Shown here in pieces: positions 57,096 to 64,000 of a stretch of DNA of 64,000 bases. Within the stretch, counting starts at the first letter, position 1. Each line of letters begins with the position of its first letter. Source of the stretch: Glandiceps talaboti (taxonomy: Eukaryota; Hemichordata; Enteropneusta; Spengelidae); NCBI RefSeq assembly GCF_964340395.1, contig NC_135550.1, positions 2,860,501 through 2,924,500 of the forward strand. The letters are read 5' to 3'. A program made the translations under genes and the position numbers. The notes below the pieces were generated by a model, which ran no database searches, was not told the origin of the DNA, and saw nothing but the letters and a program-made list of their open reading frames with translations.

Positions 57096-60000
57096 GTAAG
57101 TATTGGATTGAATACACTGTAGAACTAGTACAGATATACATCTAGTAAATAATACTGTTACCGGTATATTATATTTTATTTTAATTATAATATAATAATT
57201 CTTGTTTTTATGTTTTGTCTGATTTGTACTTGTGTGTGTATGGTCAGTTTGTGTAAAAGTAGTAGAAAGACAAGATAAGAAAAGTTATAGTCACGGGTGT
57301 TATCATAATCATGATAATTGCTTACATGTTTAAAACCTAGGAGTAATTCTGTTATGCATTTGTACACTGTCTTTTTTAAAGAGCACTGAAGTTGTCCTTT
57401 AAAGTGATGAATACATTGTACATTGCATTTCACTTCATAATATACATGTCATCTGATATCCTTTCATTCCAACTTGAGGCTTCACGTTGCAAATCATTCA
57501 AATAAATCAAACCTTTGTTATTAACCTTTGGTATTAGTTTGCTATAAGGACAGTGACTAAACATGATTTTGAGAAATTGGGGTACACTTTTATCCACTTT
57601 AACACATTGTGTTAGAAAAATGACAGTAAGAAGGATAGATTTTACTCAGAGTGATAATAGCTCTGAGGTTTAACAAATAATACATTGTGTATTCAAATAT
57701 GTGATTATTCTAAATACAAACTTTTGTGTCACTGTTTTTAGGTGGAGCAGTTGCCAGACCTAGACAAGTACAAGCAAGTATTGATAACTTCAACGCATCA
57801 CCATATAAGGGGTGGCACATGTACATGAAAGATGAAGGTAAGGTTGGATAAAAACACGACTCATAAACGAGTCATATTGAAGTAACAGAATGTTTTGTCA
57901 ATTTGTATACAATAGTACTTTTAATACCATTTGCATGTCATGCCAAAAAATTGTCATGGAAAGTAGGACCTTATTTGTTAAAATTTTCTAACCTGTTGAG
58001 GAAATATTTTGATGACATCGTTGCCCTTTAATAGTAAGATTACCTTGTTGAAAGAAATCAACCAATCGATGCTTCTAAAGATATCAACCAGTAGATGCTT
58101 CTAAAGATTTCAACCTCAAGATATTCATATTTAGATTGACTTCCGTAACTTGTATAAATTTTGTTTTCAAAAACAGTAACTGTAGAAGTAAAAAAAACTT
58201 AATGACAGTGTGAAAATAACAATTCTCTATTAAATGTGACTCAAAATACATTTGCTGTACATAAGTTGAAGGTTAGCATATACATACTTCTGTCTACACA
58301 CAATGGTAATGACAATGTGTGGCTGTTTCCTTGCATTTAGGTTATTCTGATGGGTCTCCAACTGTTGCCAAAGTACAGACATTTGAGAAATACTTTGTAG
58401 GTCAGCTACAGTCCTTAAACAAGGTATAACAACATGTACAACATATTTTTAAACTTTGTTGCAGTGTGGTGTGTCTTGAAATGATAGCCTTCTTTCCAGT
58501 TATTCAGATATGATACATGTAAAAATAACATCACCAAAAATATGAAGAATGCCAAATGCTTGGTTACCAAATCTCACTGTGCATACCCAACCACTTCTGT
58601 GATGCTAGGTGGTAGTATGTATTACAGCTAAAACAGGCAACATTTGCCAGAAAAGTATATTTAACATATACGTTTACTATCAAAGTTGATAATTCTGCAA
58701 GTTTAGTTGTTGTATTACTTGCTGGATAGGAACACTTTTACTGCTGAACACAGCATGGTTGACTGATTCAGTGATTGTGTGAAGTCTAAAAAGCTCAATT
58801 ACTGTAAAAAAAATAAAAATTAAAAAACAAGAAAACTTTCTCCTCAATTACAATCCTGTTGTGTTTAGCAATATCATATATACCAAGTAAAACAACAAGC
58901 TCAATTTACCAAATGATTGGCTTTGATCATATAATGCATATGTTGTATACAGTCTTCTGGCAAACACTTCCTGTGTTAGCAGAGTGCATTTTGTGTATTT
59001 TGCACGCTGTAAAATGGGATACCAGTTACAGACCATGCAGCCATAAAATTTAGATGGGAAATGAAGGGCTGAGAATGGCTAGCACTTTATGTGATAAATT
59101 GATATTTACAAGAAGAACAATACTTTTTTGTTGGATATTGTGTTGATGTAAACTTCAGTGGGAATTTGTTGCAAATATCTTTAACTTTCACCTGTATTTT
59201 CCATGTTTATCACAAAACAAAATCTTCACAAAGTTTGATTGAACAGATTGATACATAAAATTACCAGGTATTGAACACATATACATGTACTTATGTTGAT
59301 CTGTGTCTGTATAATTTCAATATTACCAGGATGTCATGTTGATCTTTAATAGTCTGTATAATTTCAATATTACCAGGATGTGGTGTTGATCTGTGTCTGT
59401 ATAATTTCAATATTACCAGGATGTGATGTTGATCTTTAATAGTCTGTATAATTTCAATATTACCAGGATGTGGTGTTGATCTGTGTCTGTATGATTTCAA
59501 TATTACCAGGATGTGATGTTGATCTTAGTATGTCTGTATAATTTCAATATTACCAGGATGTGATGTTGATCTTAGTCTGTATAATTTCAATATTATCAGG
59601 ATATGATGTTGATCTATGTATGTATGATTTCAATATTACCAGGATGAAATCGAGAGAAGAGGTAGTATCCTACTGGACTACAAGGATTTGATTCAAGATG
59701 ACGGAATACAAGAAGTCATTCCATCTTTAGCATCTGAGATCAGAGAAATGCCATCAAAGATATTGCAATGTCTTGGACTAGCTATGCACCAGGTAACTCA
59801 TTATACTATAGGTACTGGGGAGTAGATTACTTTTGCATTCAGATCGTGGAAAGAGATCTTGCCTATTTGTAGACAATAACATACATTGAGTTTATGAAAA
59901 GTATAAAAAGGGAAATAAAACACTAAAATTAGTGTTCATCGTCATTCTACAAGACTTCATGATCTTACTGCTAAATGCAGGAAATATAGGGAATTAATAT

Positions 60001-62003
60001 CATTGTCACTTTTATTGCTGAATCCTTGATACAGTCATGTGGTAATGAAATGAAAAGTATCTGCAGACACTGTGATATGATGTAAAGAGATTTACATGTT
60101 GTATTACATAAGTGAGTTTGTCTATACAACTTTGGGACAGATCAGACTCTCCATTTACAGTATTAACAAATAATATGTATATACATACATTATCAGAATC
60201 TTCAAGTGTCTAGTAAAGAATTGTGTTATTAATGTATGATATGTGTAATGATGACACCATGATTTCATCTCTAGGTGTTAACTCATGATTTAGAACAACA
60301 AGCACTTCTATTACAACAACAAACACAAAGTCAGGATGGACACAGTGTACATGTTCCAGCTTTGCTAGTCAGTGTACCATACATACATGCTAGGTAAGCA
60401 CACAGTGTAGATGTTCCAGCTTTGCTAGTCAGTGTACCATACATACATGCTAGGTAAGCACACAGTGTAGATGTTCCAGCTTTGCTAGTCAGTGTACCAT
60501 ACATACATGCTAGGTAAGCACACATTGTAAATGTTCCAGCTTTGCTAGTCAGTGTACCATACATACATGCTAGGTAAGCACACATTGTAAATGTTCCAGC
60601 TTTGCTAGTCAGTGTACCATACATACATGCTAGGTAAGCACACAGTGTAGATGTTCCAGCTTTGCTAGTCAGTGTACCATACATACATGCTAGGTAAGCA
60701 CACATTTCCTTCAGGTCTCATTGGAAGTATTATCCATTGTGCATCACATTTTTATTATCAGATTATAGCCACTGTATTAACTTAACCCAAACTGTTGCTC
60801 TCAGTTGTATTTTGTTTCTGGTCCAATACATTACTAGTGTGCATACAATATCATCACAGTCGGTTTCATCAGACATTGCTAACACTGTGTCACAAATAGT
60901 ATGTAGCTATGTGGTATATAAGTACAACACTGTGTTATAATAGTATGTAGCTATGTGGTAGATAAGTACAACACTATGTGTCACAAATAGTATGTAGCTA
61001 TGTGGTAGATAAGTACAACACTATGTGTTACAATAGTATGTAGCTATGTGGTATGTAAGTACAACACTGTTATAATAGTATGTAGCTATGTGGTATATAA
61101 GTACAAAACTGTTATAATAGTATGTAGCTATGTGGTAGATAAGTACAACACTGTGTTATAATAGTATGTAGCTATGTGGTATGTAAGTACAACACTTATA
61201 ATAGTATGTAGCTATGTGGTATATATAAGTACAACGCTATGTGTTACAATAGTATGTAGCTATGTGGTATGTAAGTACAACACTATGTGTCACAAATAGT
61301 ATGTAGCTATGTTGTATATAAGTACAACACTATGTGTTATAATAGTATGTAGCTATGTGGTATATATAAGTACAACACTATGTGTTATAATAGTATGTAG
61401 CTATGTGGTATATAAGTACAACACTGTTATAATAGTATGTAGCTATGTGGTATATAAGTACAACACTGTTATAATAGTATGTAGCTATGTGGTAGCTAAG
61501 TACAACATATATTTATACCAACCTTCAATAACTTCAATTATATCAATTTGTAACATTACTTGTATTCTCCTTTCATATGGAATAAGTTGGCATGTTCAAA
61601 GTGTTGCCCTTATCTACCCATACCATATTATCAAAGATAAAAATATGTGTATGAGAGATTCAGAGATGTCAAGGTATGTGTAGAATGTATCAAAACAGTT
61701 GCACTTACCTATTTCAGACACCAGTACATGTATATATCTAAGATGTGTGGTGAAATTGACTTTATGTTGTGAATCCAAATGATGATTGTTAACAACTCAA
61801 TCACTTCTCTGAGTTCAAAAACTAGACTTGGGTAAACAACACACTATAAACGATATTATCGGAATGTCTTATATTAGATGAATATACATCTGGTCCATAT
61901 ATTTTACTGCATCATGTTACAAACAATACATCATTTTATTTCCTTAGATTGCTGAACTATGAACCTGTTACACCTCTTAAAAATCTCAAAGCCAATTATT
62001 ATG
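56942..62003 (+). CDS. MCM8: MCM8 DNA helicase, N-terminal part (6 exons, runs off the window)
   Basis: Coding exons 56942-57095, 57742-57837, 58341-58423, 59643-59792, 60275-60393 and 61948-62003 join in frame with GT-AG introns (658 nt, about 219 codons). Order: an RGG-rich start (RGRGRGGGGG, GQGRGRGQYFSGY) as in human MCM8, SPYKGWHMYM (human IPYKGWKLYF), VQTFEKYF, DEIERRGSILLDYKDL (human DEIERKGSILVDFKEL), CLGLAMHQVLTHDLE (human CMGLAIHQVLTKDLE), VPYIHAR and NYEPVTPLKNLKANYYG (human NYEPLTQLKNVRANYYG). The match is decisive for MCM8 over other MCMs. MCM8 pairs with MCM9 in a nuclear helicase acting in homologous recombination and crosslink repair. The OB fold, zinc finger and AAA+ core lie beyond the window. 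Two splice sites are embedded in tandem repeats. Confidence 0.95.
57096..57741 (+). other. MCM8 intron 1
   Basis: No repeats, elements or additional exons recognised. Confidence 0.5.
57742..57837 (+). CDS. MCM8: MCM8 exon 2 (phase 1 to phase 1)
   Basis: Acceptor TGTTTTTAG, encodes GAVARPRQVQASIDNFNA and SPYKGWHMYMKDE, donor GAAG|GTAAGG. Confidence 0.92.
57838..58340 (+). other. MCM8 intron 2
   Basis: Contains a short duplicated phrase (GATGCTTCTAAAGAT twice, 58067-58110). Otherwise featureless. Confidence 0.5.
58341..58423 (+). CDS. MCM8: MCM8 exon 3
   Basis: Acceptor TTGCATTTAG, encodes YSDGSPTVAKVQTFEKYF and VGQLQSLNK, donor AAG|GTATAA. Confidence 0.93.
58424..59296 (+). other. MCM8 intron 3, 5' part
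   Basis: Nothing recognised; the 3' part of this intron is the tandem repeat at 59297-59642. Confidence 0.5.
59297..59642 (+). repeat. Tandem repeat containing the exon 4 splice acceptor, 8 copies
   Basis: Units with GTTGATCT, GTCTGTATAATTTCAATATT and ACCAGGATG. AG dinucleotides fall at 59329, 59376, 59419, 59466, 59509, 59556, 59599 and the authentic 59642, with spacing mainly alternating 47 and 43 bp. Copy 7 has TATCAG instead of TACCAG. Confidence 0.95.
59643..59792 (+). CDS. MCM8: MCM8 exon 4 (50 codons)
   Basis: Acceptor CAATATTACCAG|GATGAAATC is the last of eight tandem copies. Encodes DEIERRGSILLDYKDLIQ to CLGLAMHQ, donor CAG|GTAACT. Confidence 0.95.
59793..60274 (+). other. MCM8 intron 4
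   Basis: No feature recognised. Confidence 0.5.
60275..60393 (+). CDS. MCM8: MCM8 exon 5 (phase 2 end)
   Basis: Acceptor CATCTCTAG, encodes VLTHDLEQQALLLQQQ, then a glutamine-rich stretch and VPYIHA, donor GCTAG|GTAAGC. The last 53 bases and the donor are repeated six times downstream. VPALLVSVPYIHAR has a few residues more than the human VNVPHIHAR. Confidence 0.93.
60341..60700 (+). repeat. 60-bp tandem repeat of exon 5 end plus splice donor, 6 copies
   Basis: Six exact 60-bp periods, each CACAGTGTA.ATGTTCCAGC, TTTGCTAGTCAGTGTACCAT, ACATACATGCTAGGTAAGCA. Copy 1 (60341-60400) is the real exon 5 end and donor; copies 2-6 place GCTAG|GTAAGC at 60453, 60513, 60573, 60633 and 60693. Copies differ only at a couple of bases (GTAG/GTAA, CAGTG/CATTG). 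Confidence 0.97.
60896..61510 (+). repeat. ~40-48-bp tandem repeat, ~14 copies
   Basis: AGTATGTAGCTATGTGGTA followed by TATAAGTACAACACT and a variable ATGTGTTATAATA part. MCM8 intron 5. Confidence 0.95.
61948..62003 (+). CDS. MCM8: MCM8 exon 6 (phase 1 end)
   Basis: Acceptor TTTCCTTAG; the first base completes the Arg codon. Encodes LLNYEPVTPLKNLKANYY, donor ATG|GTAAGT. The next exon is outside the window. Confidence 0.93.
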
Positions 62004-62199
62004 GTAAGTCAGGAGAAATGATTTCTTGTCATTTTTTAACACAACTGAACTGAGAAGGTTCAGTAGTGCTAAAGGCATGGTGCTGTGTCTGTCTGTCTGT
62101 ATGGATGACGTAAACTGAAAAACTACCACACCGATTGCTTTGGTATTTGATGTGGACATTACTAGTCTAGTTGGAAAATTGTTCAAAGCAAAATGATCG

Positions 62200-62394
62200 C
62201 ATCATAGGTGTGTGATTTGGTAAAAAACACACCAAAAAAACTGCTGGGTAGATTGGTGAGAAATTTAATGGAACGTTCTTAGGAGTGTGGAGATTAAGAT
62301 TTGTTCATGACATGATGATTCCATCAATGATATGCAAATTAGGGCTAAAAATGTGCCATTTTGGTCAAAAATCTTTAAGTCCAAAACTACCTTA
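62200..62394. repeat. Interspersed repeat (TTTGCATA family), intron 6
   Basis: GATATGCAAATTAGGGCTAA and the surrounding phrases match the style of 27100-27261 in related orientation. Confidence 0.45.
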
Positions 62395-62720
62395 GGCGTA
62401 ATGAAAATTTGTATGGTTCTGATTTTTCTCAATTTTAGAATAGGTGGGGAGGTAGATTTTTTATTTTATTTTATTTTTTTTTTTTCATGTTTGAGTGTCT
62501 AGGTCAGGTTTTCCATTGTTTTCCAAATGAATGTACAGCCATTACAGATTGAAAGAACATTTTTATATTGTCTTTCTGTAAGTTGACGTCAGTTTCCGCA
62601 TCCACTATTTCTCGTGAGACTTCACAATTTTTGCAATTTTATTATTTTTTTCTCTAATTCGTAAAAAAAATGTGTAGGGCCGGCAGTGAAAAACTAGGTG
62701 GGGTCGGGTAACCTGAACCA
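62395..62720. mobile_element. MITE copy C, diverged
   Basis: Starts GGCGTAATGAAAATTTGTATGG, contains TTTTATTTTATTTTATTTTT, GAGTGTCTAGGTCAGG, one monomer TTCCATTGTTTTCCAAATG (62511-62529), TTTCTCGTGAGACTTCACAA and ends GGGTCGGGTAACCTGAACCA. Unexpanded relative of copies A and B. Confidence 0.7.
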
Positions 62721-63005
62721 AGACTTAGCAGAATCAGCTGAAATTTAATTGGGATGCATTTGGGGATGTATAGATGAAGACATTTTAAGCATATAATGAT
62801 CTCTGACATTAGCGATATGCAAATTGGGTTTAAAAATGGGAATTTTGGTCAAAAACTTCTCAAAAAGTACTTGGTCAATAAGACTGAAATTTGGTAAAAT
62901 ATTTCTAGAAGTGTTTTTCTGCAGGTTTTGTTCAAAACATTTTGACACCATTGCCCTAGCAACCATGACCGTGCCCTTAGCAACAACCAAATGCCAGTAT
63001 CTTTT
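62721..63005. repeat. Interspersed repeat, inverse of the 26.6-27.2 kb family
   Basis: TTAGCGATATGCAAATTGGG and ACCGTGCCCTTAGCAAC are the reverse of CATATCGCTAATG and TTGCTAAGGGCATGGTC seen near 27120 and 26948. Confidence 0.5.
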
Positions 63006-63020
63006 TCTAAAATAACATCC

Positions 63021-63850
63021 AGGGTTCGCACAGTCCTGGAAAACCCTTGAATTTCAAGCCCCTGGAAAAATGCACCCTACCCTGGAAAACCCTGGAAAAT
63101 GATCGTGATCGATTAATATTGACGATCGACATGTCTGTGCTTAAGCCACCCATTCATATGACTCACTACACTGAGTCTCGTAAATGTGAAATGGCGAAAT
63201 TATATTCAAGTCTTTTGCCATGGTGGTGAATCAAAATTCACGCTGATTAAACCCAGACAGTTAAACGATCGTTCCACGAGACACTTTGCCCAACAGACCG
63301 TGGTGTCCGTACATAAAAATTGAGACGTAAGGGATGAACGTATTCAGTTATTTGTTGCGCAAAATTTTGTTAGATTATTGACGCTTTTGTTCAAAATTTT
63401 GAAGAAAAATTTTTTTTTAGGTGACTTCTAAATCTAGTCACATCAAACCGTACAATAACGAGGACAAACTTAAGTTTTTAATTTGTTTTTCTGGATATGT
63501 CTGAATTAGACTGACGAATGCTGCGACTCAAATCTTACACGATCAATGTACCAGCTTGACGAAACAACTACTTAGAGGGTAGGATAGAGGTTTATCCATT
63601 AATCTTAGTGTGCAAACATAGTTTTGAAACCAATGTCTAGCATAGTGTTGATTGTCTTTAAAATGTTTTGAGACATATTATTGGAACCCTTGTTAATTTC
63701 TTGTCGTCCACATCAAACAATTAGATGTCATTCAAAAAATACACTTTGGTGGTCAACACCCCTGGTAAATGGCCAAAATCAATATGAATAGCCCTGGGAA
63801 AACTAACGAAAAACCCCTGGAAAGTCCTGGAATTTTGTTTTGCTTTAAAG
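63021..63850. mobile_element. Possible DNA element with CCTGGAAAA-rich ends
   Basis: Left side AGGGTTCGCACAGTCCTGG with several CCCTGGAAAA repetitions (63021-63110); right side has CCCCTGGAAAGTCCTGGAAT (63816-63835). The two sides share a motif, but I could not define exact termini or a target duplication. No coding frame supported between them. Confidence 0.3.
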
Positions 63851-64000
63851 TGTACATGCAAAGGTTGATAATTTGTTTTGTAATTATGTTTATTTTGCCA
63901 TAAAAATAAATGAAATTGCATTCATACCACTAAATATTGTGTGCATTGGCACGAAAGTCGCAAAAATACTTGCCCCCTTAATCCCCTGTGCTTCGACTAA

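Noticed and set aside
60331-60705. 124-codon minus-strand ORF
   Set aside because: Antisense of the six-copy 60-bp MCM8 exon 5 repeat.

Overview
The window is nuclear DNA of a metazoan, most likely a repeat-rich invertebrate. It has spliced genes with GT-AG introns, non-LTR retrotransposons, miniature inverted-repeat elements and many micro- and minisatellites. The species cannot be named from the sequence. Two host genes could be rebuilt exon by exon with consistent reading phase: a 15-hydroxyprostaglandin-dehydrogenase-like short-chain dehydrogenase (HPGD-like, minus strand, 7 exons, 258 codons, complete) and the 5' part of MCM8 (plus strand, 6 coding exons, about 219 codons, running off the right edge). 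They lie head to head, with about 4.9 kb between their start codons.

Layout. 1-25592: one satellite array with a 44-bp unit (roughly 580 units), entering from beyond the left edge, with internal duplications of several kb. 25.6-31.1 kb: transposon graveyard with a degenerate non-LTR fragment, a 5'-truncated LINE with a reverse transcriptase and an (AAATC)n tail, a fold-back MITE and a 32-bp array. 31.3-52.0 kb: the HPGD-like gene, 777 coding bases spread over 20.7 kb. Its introns hold a 28-bp array (about 157 units), a 29/35-bp array (about 3 kb), a 38-bp array, a 111-bp array, several microsatellites and DNA elements. 52.1-55.4 kb: a fold-back palindrome, a second MITE copy, and a 3'-truncated non-LTR element (ORF1 and endonuclease remnants). 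55.4-62.0 kb: probable MCM8 promoter and the first coding exons. 62.0-64.0 kb: MCM8 intron with further interspersed repeats.

The main theme is the interplay of tandem repeats, transposons and exons. In MCM8 the exon 4 acceptor is the last member of an eight-copy tandem repeat, and the exon 5 donor is the first member of a perfectly periodic six-copy 60-bp repeat, so two neighbouring exons are bordered by serial decoy splice sites. In the HPGD-like gene, the 3-kb minisatellite of intron 2 sits inside a MITE whose unexpanded sister copy in intron 6 still carries the single seed monomer. The same MITE copy contains a 33-bp near-identical piece of the gene's own exon 3.

Long open reading frames inside the tandem arrays are by-products of stop-free repeat units and are not annotated as genes. 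No RNA genes or CRISPR arrays were recognised.
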